A stretch of 64,000 bases of DNA from Rhodospirillales bacterium (GCA_014859895.1 JACZKS010000067.1:1-64000); one strand, 5' to 3'; counted from the stretch's first letter, positions 7,795 to 16,564 are shown. The notes: generated from the sequence alone by a model not told the origin. Program-made: numbers and translations.

Positions 7795-8955
7795 ATGTTG
7801 CGCCCGAGCCGTTGCCTGTTGCTGTCCGTCGCCATCGCCTTCCTGGGTGTCGCCGCGCCCGCGTTCGCCCAGGCGCCGGCCCAACCGCGTGCGTTGACCC
7901 CGGCCCCGACCGGCGTGACGCCGACGCCGCAGCCCCCGGGCAGCGTGCGCGCCCAGGGCCAGGAGGTGGCGCCCACGCCTGCTGCCCCCGCCGCCGGGCC
8001 GGCCGATGTCTTCCTCGACTACCGCGAGGAGATGCGCAGGTTCGTCCAGGCCATCGCCGCCTATGCGCGCGGCCAGCGCCGCGACTTCGCGGTGGTGCCG
8101 ATGGGCGGGCTCAATCTGTTGGTCAAGCGCGACCCCGCGCAAACCGACCAGGTCCTGCCAGCTCCGGCCTATACGCGGTCCATCGGCGGCATCATGCAGG
8201 AGGGGCTTTTCTACGGCGTGCCGGCCGTGGGCAAGCCTACCGAGGCCGATCGGCGCGAGCGACTGCTGCCGCTGATCGAGCGGGCCAGGAAAAGCGGCCT
8301 GCCGGTACTGATCATCGATTACGCGACCGACTCCAAGACCATCGACGCCGCCCGCAGCCAAGCCGCCAAGCAGGGGGCCGTGCTCTTCGCGGCGCCGGCC
8401 CGCGGGCTGGCCCTCAACGCATTGCCGAAATACCCGGGCCGCCCGTTCGCCGAGAACGGCGACAACGTGCTCGGCCTGCGCGACGTGAAGAACTTCGTCA
8501 TGCTGCGCGATTCCTCGGCCTTCGGGCGCGAGGACGTTTTCGCCATGAAGATGCACGACAGCAACTACGACCTGGTGATCGTCGACGTCTTCCATAAGGT
8601 TGGCGAGCCGCTGTCCAAGCAGGCGGTGGAAACCTTGAAATACAAGAAGCTGGGGGCTCGCCGGCTGGTCTTCGCCTACGTCAACATCGCGGCGGCCGCC
8701 AGCGATGCCTTCTACTGGAAGCCGGGCTGGCGCGAGGGCACCCCCACCTGGATCAGCGCGCCCACCCCAGGCAATCCGGACCAGTACTTCATCGAATACT
8801 GGCAGCCCGAATGGCAGCAGATCGTCTACGGCAACCCGACGTCCTACGTCTACGGCATCATCGCCCAGGGTTTCGACGGGGTGATCCTGGACGGCGTCGA
8901 CAATTACCTGTTCTACGAAGGCGGGCTCGACGCCATGGCGGCGGCGGAGAAGTAG
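7795..8955 (+). CDS. Secreted GH114-like (TM1410 family) glycosidase-type protein
   Basis: A 386-residue exported protein. It has a signal peptide (about 1-26, ending AFAQ), a Pro/Ala-rich linker (27-75), then a TIM-barrel domain with VLIIDYATD, RRLVFAYVNI, a Trp-rich segment (PEWQQIVYG) and a final GFDGVILDGVDNY, where the Asp residues are likely catalytic. This matches the TM1410/GH114 group, some of which are endo-alpha-1,4-polygalactosaminidases. The actual substrate is unknown; degradation of an amino-sugar exopolysaccharide is a reasonable idea. AAGGGGATGCC lies before the ATG. Confidence 0.82.
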   Translation: MLRPSRCLLLSVAIAFLGVAAPAFAQAPAQPRALTPAPTGVTPTPQPPGSVRAQGQEVAPTPAAPAAGPADVFLDYREEMRRFVQAIAAYARGQRRDFAVVPMGGLNLLVKRDPAQTDQVLPAPAYTRSIGGIMQEGLFYGVPAVGKPTEADRRERLLPLIERARKSGLPVLIIDYATDSKTIDAARSQAAKQGAVLFAAPARGLALNALPKYPGRPFAENGDNVLGLRDVKNFVMLRDSSAFGREDVFAMKMHDSNYDLVIVDVFHKVGEPLSKQAVETLKYKKLGARRLVFAYVNIAAAASDAFYWKPGWREGTPTWISAPTPGNPDQYFIEYWQPEWQQIVYGNPTSYVYGIIAQGFDGVILDGVDNYLFYEGGLDAMAAAEK

Positions 8956-8959
8956 GTCG

Positions 8960-10309
8960 CTAGAGCATCGAGGCGATGTCCGACGCACCGGTCGGGTAAC
9001 CGAAGATCGCCGATCGAAGCTGATCCGCCGTCAGGCCGCTACGGATCGCCAGGCCGAAGATGTTGATGACCTCTTCGGCGTGCGGGCCGATGAGATGGGC
9101 CCCGAGGATGCGCTCCGTTCCCTCTTCGACCAACGTTTTGTATCCGGCGCAATCCTCGGCCACCCGCCGCGCCGAATACCAGGCGGACGTCTTGTCGTGC
9201 TTCACCTGGAAGCGGAGGTTTTGCTCCTTCGCCTCCTCCTCCAGCAGGCCGACGCGGGCGAGTGGCGGTACCGCGAAAACAACGCTGGGCACGCCGAGAT
9301 AGTTGGGCCTCTGTCGGTTGCCCTCGAGCATGTTGGCGGCGACGATTTTCGCGTCGTGACTGGCCACCGGCGTGAGCGGCGGCCCCTTGGCGGCGGCGTC
9401 GCCGGCCGCGTAGACCGTCGGGTTGCTGACGCTCTGCATGAATTCGTTGAGCTTGAGACGGCCTCCGTGACGCTCGACGCCGCCCGCCTCCAGGTCGAGA
9501 GGGTCGATGTCGGGGATGCGGCCGGCCGCGTGGACGACGAGGTCGGCCTCGATGGCGGCGGCTCCGTCATCGGCGGTGACGCTGACGCGATATCCATTCC
9601 CCCGCTTCTCGACCGCCTTAACCTCGGCGCCGAAGCGGAAATCGATGCCGAGCGTGGCCGATTTATCCAGGTACAAGGCGACGAGATCGGGATCGAACTG
9701 ACGCAACGCGCGCCTGCCCTTCTGAAGGATGGTAACGCGGGCGCCGGCACGCGCCGCAATGTGCGAGAACTCGGCCGCGATGTAGCCGCCGCCGACCAGA
9801 ACTATCCTTGCGGGCAGGTCGTCAAGATCCAGGAAATCGGCGCTGTTCGCCAAGTGCTCCTCGCCGGGAATGCCGAGGTGTACCGGCACGGCGCCTGCCG
9901 CGATGAGAATGAAGCGGGCCTGGAGCCGCTGGCCTGCCACCTCCAACGCGCTGGCGTCGCAAAAGCGGGCACGACCGCGGAAGGTGTCGATGCCCTTCGC
10001 CGCGTAACCTTCCTGCCGCCGGCCGGGGACGGGTTCGGTAAAGCTTCGCTTGAAGGCCATCAACTCGCCCCAATCGACGGCAGGAACCCCGCCGGACACG
10101 CCTTTGCCGCGCAGCCGACGGACTTGATCGAGGCTTTCGGCGGCGCCGACCAGGACTTTCTTGGGATCGCACCCGCGCAGGGCGCAGGTGCCGCCGAACG
10201 GACGATGGTCCACCACCGCCACCGTCCATCCCGCTGCACGGCACCGGAAAGCCGCCACCGAAGCGGCAGTGCCCGTGCCGATGACGACCAGATCGTAGTG
10301 CGCTGCCAT
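8960..10309 (-). CDS. Pyridine nucleotide-disulfide oxidoreductase (MerA/glutathione reductase-like)
   Basis: A 449-residue class I flavoprotein. FAD motif VVIGTGTAASVAAF at residues 8-21, redox-active pair in GGTCALRGCDPKK (about 43-55), NAD(P) motif VLVGGGYIAAEF and a second FAD contact VYAAGDAAAK. The C-terminal dimerisation segment reads FGYPTGASD where glutathione and lipoamide reductases have HPTxxE, so the usual catalytic His-Glu pair is absent. It is therefore not a standard Gor or Lpd, and the electron acceptor is unknown. The start at 10309 is fixed by AGGAGG nine bases upstream; the open frame continues to 10567 across the rubrerythrin terminator. Confidence 0.88.
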   Translation of the reverse strand: MAAHYDLVVIGTGTAASVAAFRCRAAGWTVAVVDHRPFGGTCALRGCDPKKVLVGAAESLDQVRRLRGKGVSGGVPAVDWGELMAFKRSFTEPVPGRRQEGYAAKGIDTFRGRARFCDASALEVAGQRLQARFILIAAGAVPVHLGIPGEEHLANSADFLDLDDLPARIVLVGGGYIAAEFSHIAARAGARVTILQKGRRALRQFDPDLVALYLDKSATLGIDFRFGAEVKAVEKRGNGYRVSVTADDGAAAIEADLVVHAAGRIPDIDPLDLEAGGVERHGGRLKLNEFMQSVSNPTVYAAGDAAAKGPPLTPVASHDAKIVAANMLEGNRQRPNYLGVPSVVFAVPPLARVGLLEEEAKEQNLRFQVKHDKTSAWYSARRVAEDCAGYKTLVEEGTERILGAHLIGPHAEEVINIFGLAIRSGLTADQLRSAIFGYPTGASDIASML

Positions 10310-10401
10310 GACTCCCATCCTCCTGTGCAGGCGGCGTCTCGACGGTCTGGGATAGACGAGCAAGGGCGCGAAAAGTTCCCTTGCTTCCGGTGCGCACATT
10401 G

Positions 10402-10432
10402 AAAAAGGGCGCGACCCCAAGGCCGCGCCCTT
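10402..10432 (-). terminator. Rho-independent terminator of rubrerythrin
   Basis: On the minus strand a 9-bp stem (AAGGGCGCG/CGCGCCCTT, arms 10424-10432 and 10405-10413) is followed by TTTC. It lies 24 bases after the rubrerythrin stop. Confidence 0.88.
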
Positions 10433-10455
10433 GATGATGAAGCAGCCTTCCCGGC

Positions 10456-11028
10456 TTACCAGTTCTCGCCCAGCAGCTCGAAGTGGCCGCGCGGCTTGGC
10501 GCAGGCCGGACATGTGCGCGGCGCCTCCGGCCCCTCGTGCAGGTAGCCGCAGGTCAAGCAGCGCCAAGTCACGGCGCCGGGACGCTTGAAGACCTGTTCC
10601 TTGGCGACGTTTTCGGCCAGCGCCAGATAGCGTTTCTTGTGCTGGCGCTCGGCCACGGCGATCGCCTCGAAGATGCCGGCGATCGGCTCGAAGCCCTCGG
10701 CGCGCGCCGTCTTGGCGAAGCCGGGATACATCTCGAGTTCCTCGTACTCCTCGCCGGCGGCGGCATGGCGCAGGTTGATTTCCGTGCTTTCGACCCGCCC
10801 GGCCGGAAAGCCGGCGGTGATTTCGACTTCGCCGCCCTGCAGCAGCTTGTAGAGGCGTCCGGCGTGCGCCTTCTCCTGATCGGCGGTCTCGGCGAAGATG
10901 GCGGCGATCTGCTCGTAGCCCTCTTCCTTCGCCTTCTCGGCGTACAGCGTGTAGCGGTTGCGGGCCTGCGATTCGCCGGCGAAGGCGGCGAGGATGTTCT
11001 TCTCGGTCTGGCTGCCCTTCAAGTTCAT
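10456..11028 (-). CDS. rbr: Rubrerythrin
   Basis: A 190-residue peroxide-scavenging non-haem iron protein. The four-helix ferritin-like domain carries the di-iron ligands in AFAGESQARNRY, DQEKAHAGRLY, EEYEELEMYPGFAK and AVAERQHKKRY. The C-terminal rubredoxin-like domain has CLTCGY and CPAC, which hold one Fe(SCys)4. The likely role is reduction of hydrogen peroxide in low-oxygen cytoplasm. The start at 11028 is chosen for MNLKGSQTEKN and the AAAAGGGGAACGTC leader. A monocistronic unit with its own promoter region and terminator. Confidence 0.96.
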   Translation of the reverse strand: MNLKGSQTEKNILAAFAGESQARNRYTLYAEKAKEEGYEQIAAIFAETADQEKAHAGRLYKLLQGGEVEITAGFPAGRVESTEINLRHAAAGEEYEELEMYPGFAKTARAEGFEPIAGIFEAIAVAERQHKKRYLALAENVAKEQVFKRPGAVTWRCLTCGYLHEGPEAPRTCPACAKPRGHFELLGENW

Positions 11029-11068
11029 GACGTTCCCCTTTTCTTGTTGGATGCGAATTCCCACATAC

Positions 11069-11095
11069 GTTATAGGGATTCTAAACTAAGTAAAA
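11069..11095 (-). promoter_or_regulatory. Possible promoter of rubrerythrin
   Basis: In an AT-rich patch about 45 bases upstream of the rubrerythrin start, the minus strand reads TTTTAC (11095-11090), a 15-base spacer, then TATAAC (11074-11069). The -10 is good. The short spacer and poor -35 keep confidence low. Confidence 0.35.
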
Positions 11096-11161
11096 GGGTT
11101 CGATCATGATTCTTGCGGTAAAAATGGCGGAATTCCGCGCTTGATAAGCATTCGCGGCAGC

Positions 11162-11974
11162 TCAGTCGATCTTGTCTGGATCGCCCGTGAACTCCATGCC
11201 GCAAAACCAGCCGCCGTGGAACAGGCGCTCGATCTCCGGCTCGTCCTTGAACTTCTGCTTGGCCAGCACCTGGTCGATGTGATCCTCGGCATCGTCCTCG
11301 GGCTCGTAGCCGATGACCCTGGCGGTCGGGTTATCCCACAGCGGCCGGCTGTTGGCCGAGACGCCGTAGACGACGAGGAAATGGATGTCGGGAGCGTCCA
11401 GGCAGCGCCGCGTCATGTGGACGTAGTCGGGATAGCTCTGCCAGGTCCACAGACCGCGCACGTGGGGCACCGTTTCCTGGGAAACGCCGATGCGCTGGCA
11501 GACTACGCTCATCCCGTACTTGTCGGCATACATGCGGCCCAGCGCCTCGCCGAACACCTTGCTGACGGCGTAGCGCGAATCGGGGCGCGGCGGCGCGTCG
11601 ACGCCGACCACGGTGTCGCGCCGGTAATAGCCGACGATGTGGTGCGTGCTGGCGAAGACGACGCGCTTGACCTTGTGACGGCGCGCCGCCTCCAAGACGT
11701 TGTAGGCGCCGATGATGTTGCTCTGAAGGATTTCCTCCCACTCGCCCTCGACCGCCTTGCCGCCCAGGTGAACCACGGCGTCGACCCCTTCCATAGCGGC
11801 GTCGACTTCCGCGAAGTTCTCCAGGCTGGCGACGTTGATTTCCTCGCCCGGCCCGGCCGGGCCGATGTCGCGGCGGTGCGACAGCCGCAGGATGGGGTAG
11901 GCACCGCGCAATCCTTCGCGCAGCACACGGCCCAGGGCGCCGCCGGCGCCGGTGATCAGAACGCGGTTGTACAT
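11162..11974 (-). CDS. Uronate dehydrogenase-like NAD-dependent oxidoreductase, copy 1
   Basis: A 270-residue extended-type SDR. The cofactor motif is TGAGGALGR (8-16), with VVHLGG after strand 4, VVFASTHHIVGYY, and the active-site YAVSK with upstream Ser/Thr. This run (GR..RE.L, VHLGG, NIIGAYN.LEAAR, FAS..H..GYY, RPD..Y..SK.FGE) matches bacterial uronate dehydrogenase, which oxidises galacturonate or glucuronate to the aldarolactone. The second paralogue lies just upstream in the same direction, and sugar-acid kinase and aldolase genes lie beyond, so a sugar-acid role is plausible. The exact substrate is not shown. GGAAAGGAGG precedes the start. Confidence 0.8.
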   Translation of the reverse strand: MYNRVLITGAGGALGRVLREGLRGAYPILRLSHRRDIGPAGPGEEINVASLENFAEVDAAMEGVDAVVHLGGKAVEGEWEEILQSNIIGAYNVLEAARRHKVKRVVFASTHHIVGYYRRDTVVGVDAPPRPDSRYAVSKVFGEALGRMYADKYGMSVVCQRIGVSQETVPHVRGLWTWQSYPDYVHMTRRCLDAPDIHFLVVYGVSANSRPLWDNPTARVIGYEPEDDAEDHIDQVLAKQKFKDEPEIERLFHGGWFCGMEFTGDPDKID

Positions 11975-12042
11975 GGCGGAAACCTCCTTTCCGTCGGCAC
12001 CATCGACCGGGCGCCGGAATGGCTAATGCCTACGTGGTTTCG

Positions 12043-12945
12043 CTACTTGATCTTGTCGAGGTCGCCTTCGAATTCCATGGCGCAGTAGGGGCCGCCCTGG
12101 AACAGGCCCTCGGCCGGCGGCTCCTCGGCCTGCACCGCCTTGATGGCGGCAACCACGGCGGCCTGGTCGGCAACGTTGGTGACGCCGCTCTTCGACGTCT
12201 TGGCCGCCTCGCGCGCCTTGCGCTGGGCCTCGAAGATCTCGGGGGCGTAGTCCTCGGAATTATCCTGCGGCACGAAGCCCAGCTTGAAGGCCGGCGTGTT
12301 GTCCCACCAGCCGCGCGTGTTGCCGGAAACGCCCCAGACGATCTCGAAATGGGTATCCAGGGGAGCGTTGAGGCAGACCTTGGTCAGTTCGATCATGTCG
12401 CGATGGCTGCACCAGCCGCTCAGCATGCGCACGTTCAAGGGCTTGGGCTGGAACGAGCCGATGCGCTGGCAGATCACGCTCATGCCGTACTTGTCGGCGT
12501 ACATGCGGGCCAGCGCCTCGCCGAACACCTTGGTGGCGGCGTAACGGCAGTCGGGACGCGGCGGATCGTAGACCGTGAGCTTCCGGTCGCGCCGGTAATA
12601 GCCGATGATGTGGTTGGTGGAAGCGAAAATGAAGCGCTTCACCTTGTGGCGCCGGGCCGCATCGAGAACGTTGTAGCCGCCCAGGATGTTGCTTTTCAGC
12701 ACGACGTCCCAGGTCCCCTCCTCGGCCTTGCCGCCCATGTGGATGACGGCATCGACGCCTTCCATCATGGCATCCACCTCGTCCATGTTGTCGAGGTTGG
12801 CCAGCACAATCTCCTCGCCCGGCAGGGCATCGCCAAACGGCCGGCGGTGGGAAAGCCTAAGCACCGGATAGACGCCGCGCAGGGCCTCGCGCAGGACCTT
12901 GCCGATGACGCCGTTGGCACCGGTGAGCAGTACGCGATTATACAT
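12043..12945 (-). CDS. Uronate dehydrogenase-like NAD-dependent oxidoreductase, copy 2
   Basis: A 300-residue paralogue of the next gene downstream, sharing the same N-terminal MYNRVL-TGA-G pattern, VIHMGGKAEEG, FASTNHIIGYY and the active site YAATK. It differs by a lysine/alanine-rich insertion of about 30 residues near the C-terminus (from about residue 240) that copy 1 lacks. Both copies end in a CAMEFEGDLDKIK-type tail. The pair may act on epimeric acids or as a hetero-oligomer; that is inference. It is preceded by a terminator after the kinase gene, so this two-gene unit may have its own promoter. Confidence 0.8.
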   Translation of the reverse strand: MYNRVLLTGANGVIGKVLREALRGVYPVLRLSHRRPFGDALPGEEIVLANLDNMDEVDAMMEGVDAVIHMGGKAEEGTWDVVLKSNILGGYNVLDAARRHKVKRFIFASTNHIIGYYRRDRKLTVYDPPRPDCRYAATKVFGEALARMYADKYGMSVICQRIGSFQPKPLNVRMLSGWCSHRDMIELTKVCLNAPLDTHFEIVWGVSGNTRGWWDNTPAFKLGFVPQDNSEDYAPEIFEAQRKAREAAKTSKSGVTNVADQAAVVAAIKAVQAEEPPAEGLFQGGPYCAMEFEGDLDKIK

Positions 12946-12991
12946 GGGGCTTCCCCTTCATTCTTCGACGATGGCGTCGGTTGGGCGGGCA

Positions 12992-13030
12992 CAATAAAAC
13001 GGCGGGGGCAGCCACGCCACCCCCGCCGCC
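12992..13030 (-). terminator. Rho-independent terminator after the KDG kinase gene
   Basis: On the minus strand GGCGGGGG (13027-13020), an 11-base loop and CCCCCGCC (13008-13001) are followed by GTTTTATT. It separates the kinase/aldolase unit from the two dehydrogenase paralogues. Confidence 0.82.
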
Positions 13031-13050
13031 GTGTTTTTCGCCACGTGGTT

Positions 13051-14085
13051 TTAGCGCTGGACGCGGCCCGAAGCGTCGCCACCCTTGAGCTTCTCGACCT
13101 CGGACACCGAGACACGGTTGAAGTCGCCCATGATCGAGTGCTTGAGGCAGCTTGCCGCCACCGCGAACTCGAGCGCCTCCTGGCGGGTCTTATAGGTGAG
13201 CAGGCCGTAGATCAGGCCCGAACCGAAGGAATCGCCGCCGCCGACGCGATCGACGATGTCTGTGATCGAGTACTTGCGGCTGAGCTTGAAGCCGTCCTTG
13301 TCGCGCAGGCAGGCCGCCCAGTCGTTATGGTCGGCGCTCTTACTCTCGCGCAGCGTAATGGCGATCACCGTCATATTGGGGAACACCTCCAGCATCTTGG
13401 CGCTCAACGCCTCGTACTTGGCGGTGTCGAGCTCGCCGCTCTCGACGTTGACGTCGTCGACGGTAATGCCCAGCGACTTCTGGCAGTCCTCCTCGTTGGC
13501 GATGCCGACGTCGACGAACTTGACCAGCTCGGTCATTACCTCGGGGGCCTTTTTGCCCCACTTCCACAGCTTGCCGCGATAGTTGAAGTCACACGACACG
13601 GTGATGCCCATCTGCTTGGCGGCCTTGACCGACTCCATGGTCATCTCGGCCGCCGCCTGGCTGATGGCCGGCGTAATGCCGGTGACGTGGAACCACTCGG
13701 CGCCCTTCAGCGCCGCCTTCCAGTCGATGCTACCGGACTTGGCCTCGGCGATCGCCGAATGGGCGCGGTCGTAAACCACCTTCGAAGCGCGCTGGTTGGC
13801 GCCGCTTTCGAGATAGTAGATGCCGACGCGGTCGCCGCCACGGGCGATCAGCGAGGTGTCGACGCCGAAACGGCGAAGCTCGGCGATGGCCGCCTCGCCG
13901 ATGTCGTTCTTGGGCAGGACCGAAACGAAGGCCGCATCCAGGCCGTAGTTGGCCAGCGACACGGCGACATTGGCCTCGCCGCCGCCGAAAGTGGCTTCCA
14001 GCGTCGGGCTCTGGAACAGCCGTTCGAAGCCCGGCGATTTCAGGCGAAGCATGATTTCGCCAAAAGTGACAACGCGTTTAGTCAT
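13051..14085 (-). CDS. kdgK: 2-keto-3-deoxygluconate kinase (PfkB family)
   Basis: A 344-residue ribokinase-fold sugar kinase. The N-terminal FGEIMLRL and [16 protein letters not shown] are typical of KDG kinases. The C-terminal PfkB signature is [16 protein letters not shown], whose Asp in GGGDS is the catalytic base. KdgK phosphorylates 2-keto-3-deoxygluconate to KDPG; the next gene upstream encodes the KDPG aldolase that would cleave the product, so the substrate call is strong. The start at 14085 has GGAGAG nine bases upstream; the open frame to 14175 overlaps the aldolase stop region. It is co-directional with the aldolase, 100 bases downstream. Confidence 0.9.
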   Translation of the reverse strand: MTKRVVTFGEIMLRLKSPGFERLFQSPTLEATFGGGEANVAVSLANYGLDAAFVSVLPKNDIGEAAIAELRRFGVDTSLIARGGDRVGIYYLESGANQRASKVVYDRAHSAIAEAKSGSIDWKAALKGAEWFHVTGITPAISQAAAEMTMESVKAAKQMGITVSCDFNYRGKLWKWGKKAPEVMTELVKFVDVGIANEEDCQKSLGITVDDVNVESGELDTAKYEALSAKMLEVFPNMTVIAITLRESKSADHNDWAACLRDKDGFKLSRKYSITDIVDRVGGGDSFGSGLIYGLLTYKTRQEALEFAVAASCLKHSIMGDFNRVSVSEVEKLKGGDASGRVQR

Positions 14086-14185
14086 AGTCAGATACTCTCC
14101 TTCGTGCGGGAGGGGCCTATCCCCGGCCAAGCGGCCGGGTCCCCGGACGAGCCCCTCCGGTGTTGCGGATATCAAACGGTTTCGG

Positions 14186-15148
14186 CTAGCGCCGCAGCAG
14201 GTGGACGGCGAAGCCGGCGATTTCGTCCTTGAGATAGATCGCCTTCAGCGAACCGCCTTCCGGGCCCTTGGCCGAGGCCATGTCGAACTCGACGCCCGAG
14301 CGGCGCAGGAAAGCCATGGCCCGCTCGATGTCGTTGGTGCCGATGGCGATATGGCCGTTGGTGCCCGGGCCCTTGCCCTTCATCACTTCGGCGATGGTGC
14401 CGGCGAAGTTGGAGCTGTTGCCTTCCTTCACGGGAAGCGCGAACAGGCCGCCCAGCTTCTTGGTAACGGCAAGCGAGTCGGCGTCGTCCTTGGCGTTGAT
14501 GCCGACGTGCGCCAGGCCGAAGCCCAACATGCTCAGCACCGCCTCGCGGGTGAGGCGCTCGATCTCGCCGAACTTTTCCTGGGCGATCAGCTCGGACTTG
14601 ACCATCCAGCTGCCGCCGCAGGCCAGCACCTTGTCGTAGGCCAGATAGGTGTTGAGGTTGGCCGCGCTGATGCCGCCTGTGGGAATGAACTTGATCATCC
14701 CGTAGGGGCCGGCGATCGCCTTCATGGCCGGCAGGCCGCCAATGTTCTCGGCGGGGAAGAACTTGACCACCTCGAGCCCGAAGCTGAGCGCCATGGCAAT
14801 GTCGCTGGGGCAAGCAACGCCCGGCGTCACCGGAATGTTGTTCTCGACGCACCAGCCGACGACCTTGGGCTCGATGCCGGGCGAGATGATGTAGTTGGCG
14901 CCCGCCGCGACCGCCCGCTTGGCCTGCTCGACGGTCAGCACAGTGCCGGCGCCAAGCATGACTTCGGGCACCTCTTTGGCGATGCGCTTGATGGACTCCT
15001 CGGCGGCGTCCGTACGGAACGTGATCTCGGCGACCGGCAGGCCGCCCGCCACCAGCGCCTTCGCCAACGGCACGGCGTGCTTGGCGTCGTTGATGGCGAC
15101 CACCGGGATGATCCCGAGATCATGAAATTTCTGGTAGATATCCGACAT
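14186..15148 (-). CDS. eda: KDPG/KHG aldolase fused to a glyoxalase-like (VOC) domain
   Basis: A 320-residue protein. Residues 1-205 are a class I KDPG aldolase: VAEITFRTD with the catalytic Glu, GAGTVLT, and the Schiff-base Lys in VVKFFPAEN, then IPTGGIS. It splits KDPG into pyruvate and glyceraldehyde-3-phosphate. Normal Eda is about 210 residues. Here a C-terminal stretch of about 110 residues begins [10 protein letters not shown] and contains [17 protein letters not shown], a vicinal-oxygen-chelate half-domain pattern. The added domain might bind metal or substrate. Such longer aldolases exist but are uncommon. GGGAAGGAACG lies before ATG 15148. Confidence 0.9.
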   Translation of the reverse strand: MSDIYQKFHDLGIIPVVAINDAKHAVPLAKALVAGGLPVAEITFRTDAAEESIKRIAKEVPEVMLGAGTVLTVEQAKRAVAAGANYIISPGIEPKVVGWCVENNIPVTPGVACPSDIAMALSFGLEVVKFFPAENIGGLPAMKAIAGPYGMIKFIPTGGISAANLNTYLAYDKVLACGGSWMVKSELIAQEKFGEIERLTREAVLSMLGFGLAHVGINAKDDADSLAVTKKLGGLFALPVKEGNSSNFAGTIAEVMKGKGPGTNGHIAIGTNDIERAMAFLRRSGVEFDMASAKGPEGGSLKAIYLKDEIAGFAVHLLRR

Positions 15149-15244
15149 CGTTCGTTCCTTCCCAAAAGGATGTTCCGGGGTTTCGAAACGGCCGCAAGGT
15201 ATACGCTCATGCCGCCTCAAGAAAAGAGGCGATTCGACTGGCCG

Positions 15245-15721
15245 TCATTTTTGTTCGTTTGTTTCACCTTCCCGCATGCGAATCATCATGAGGTTCTCTC
15301 CTTCCTGGACCACTTCGCCATGCTGGTTCCGTACTTGGAACCCGAGAGTGACGATTCCCCGCCCCGGCTTCTTGGTCGGACGCAAGGCCTTGACCGTGAT
15401 GTCGGCCTGGATTCGGTCGTTCACGTGGATCGGCCCCAGGAACTTCCAGTTCCACCCCAGGGACGCGATGGCCTTGATGCGGACCTCGGAGCGGTTCTTG
15501 AGCCCATCGGTCATCGAAAGACCCAGCAGGCCGTGGGCGATGCGCCCGTTGAAGCCGAGGCTGCGGGCGAACTCGTCGTCGGTGTGGACTTCGAAGAAAT
15601 CGCCGGTCAGCCCGGCGAATCCGGCGATGTGGGTTTCGGTGACCAGAATGCCGGGCGTCGTATAGGTACCGCCCACTTCCAGATCCTCGTACCAATAAAT
15701 TCCGGGTTTCAGCTCCGCCAT
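15245..15721 (-). CDS. MaoC-type (R)-enoyl-CoA hydratase
   Basis: A 158-residue single hot-dog domain. The hydratase motif is GLTGDFFEVHTDDEFA with catalytic Asp and His, followed by RIAHGLLGLSM. This fold hydrates trans-2-enoyl-CoA to (R)-3-hydroxyacyl-CoA. The upstream genes are an SDR and an acyl-CoA dehydrogenase, giving a dehydrogenation, hydration, oxidation set for a short or branched acyl-CoA. GGGGAAATCGAT precedes the start, 15 bases after the SDR stop. Confidence 0.87.
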   Translation of the reverse strand: MAELKPGIYWYEDLEVGGTYTTPGILVTETHIAGFAGLTGDFFEVHTDDEFARSLGFNGRIAHGLLGLSMTDGLKNRSEVRIKAIASLGWNWKFLGPIHVNDRIQADITVKALRPTKKPGRGIVTLGFQVRNQHGEVVQEGENLMMIRMREGETNEQK

Positions 15722-15736
15722 ATCGATTTCCCCTGC

Positions 15737-16537
15737 CTAGTAATGCCGGATGTACATGCCGCCGTCGACGCACACGGCCTGGCCGACGGTGAAGGGCAGG
15801 CCGCCCGTCGCCATCGTCGCCACCGTGCGCCCGACGTCCTCGGGCTCGCCCCAGCGGCGGATCGGCGAGATGCCCTCGGCAATGGCGCGGTCGTAATATT
15901 CCTCGGATTTCGCGGTCATCGGCGTGTGGATGAGGCCCGGGCGGATCTCATAGACGCCGATCCCCTCCTGGGCCAGCCGCACGCCGAACAGTTGGACCAT
16001 CATGGCGAGCCCGGCCTTCGATATGCAGTACTCGCCCCGCGCGATCGACACCAGCGTCGCGTTGCTTGACGAGATGGTAATGATCGATCGTAGGGGATCA
16101 CCATCGGCGGCCGGATGAGCCATCATCCAGCGGGCGACAGCCTGGGTCAGAAAGAAGGTGCCGCGCAGGTTGACACCGATGCAACGGTCGAAGCTTTCGG
16201 CCGAGACATCCAACAGGTCGCCGCGGCTGAGCACCGAGACGCCGGCGTTGTTCACCAGGCAGTCCAGGGCCCCAAAAGCGCCCGCCGCCTCGTCGATCAG
16301 GCGCGGGTGCTGATCCACTTCGGCCAGGTTCGCCTTCACGAAGGCCGCCCGCTGGCCGCGCTCGACGACGCCGTCGAGCGTCTCCGCAGCGTCGGAAGAG
16401 CGTTCCAGATCGTTGACCACGACGTCGAAGCCGGCCTCGGCCAAGGCATAGACGCAGCCACGCCCGATGCCCCGCTGCCCGCCGGTGACCAAGGCCACCG
16501 GAGCGCGGCCGGCGCCCTTCGATGACGATGCCGCCAT
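15737..16537 (-). CDS. SDR family oxidoreductase (3-ketoacyl reductase-like), copy A
   Basis: A 266-residue classical SDR: VTGGQRGIGRG (18-28), NNAG, catalytic Ser in ITISSSNA and YCISK. The C-terminal RRWGEPEDVGRTVA and VDGGMYIRHY are typical. A paralogue sharing EYCISKAGL and RPG-I lies at 24028-24801. It may oxidise or reduce a 3-hydroxyacyl-CoA from the neighbouring MaoC step, or a sugar derivative. It sits 27 bases after the acyl-CoA dehydrogenase stop and has GGGAGGAT upstream. Confidence 0.87.
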   Translation of the reverse strand: MAASSSKGAGRAPVALVTGGQRGIGRGCVYALAEAGFDVVVNDLERSSDAAETLDGVVERGQRAAFVKANLAEVDQHPRLIDEAAGAFGALDCLVNNAGVSVLSRGDLLDVSAESFDRCIGVNLRGTFFLTQAVARWMMAHPAADGDPLRSIITISSSNATLVSIARGEYCISKAGLAMMVQLFGVRLAQEGIGVYEIRPGLIHTPMTAKSEEYYDRAIAEGISPIRRWGEPEDVGRTVATMATGGLPFTVGQAVCVDGGMYIRHY

Positions 16538-16564
16538 GAAATCCTCCCTCCCCGTTTCGTGCGG

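Noticed and set aside
11104-11160. Terminator after uronate-dehydrogenase-like copy 1
   Set aside because: GCGGAATTCCGC followed by ATTTTTA on the minus strand is suggestive, but the palindrome leaves almost no loop, so a stable hairpin is doubtful.
12019-14232. Open frame of 737 codons on the plus strand
   Set aside because: It lies antisense to the dehydrogenase and kinase genes, has no ribosome-binding site or domain, and reflects high third-position G+C.
13949-16069. Open frame of 706 codons on the plus strand
   Set aside because: Antisense to kinase, aldolase, MaoC and SDR genes that all have clear motifs; a shadow frame.
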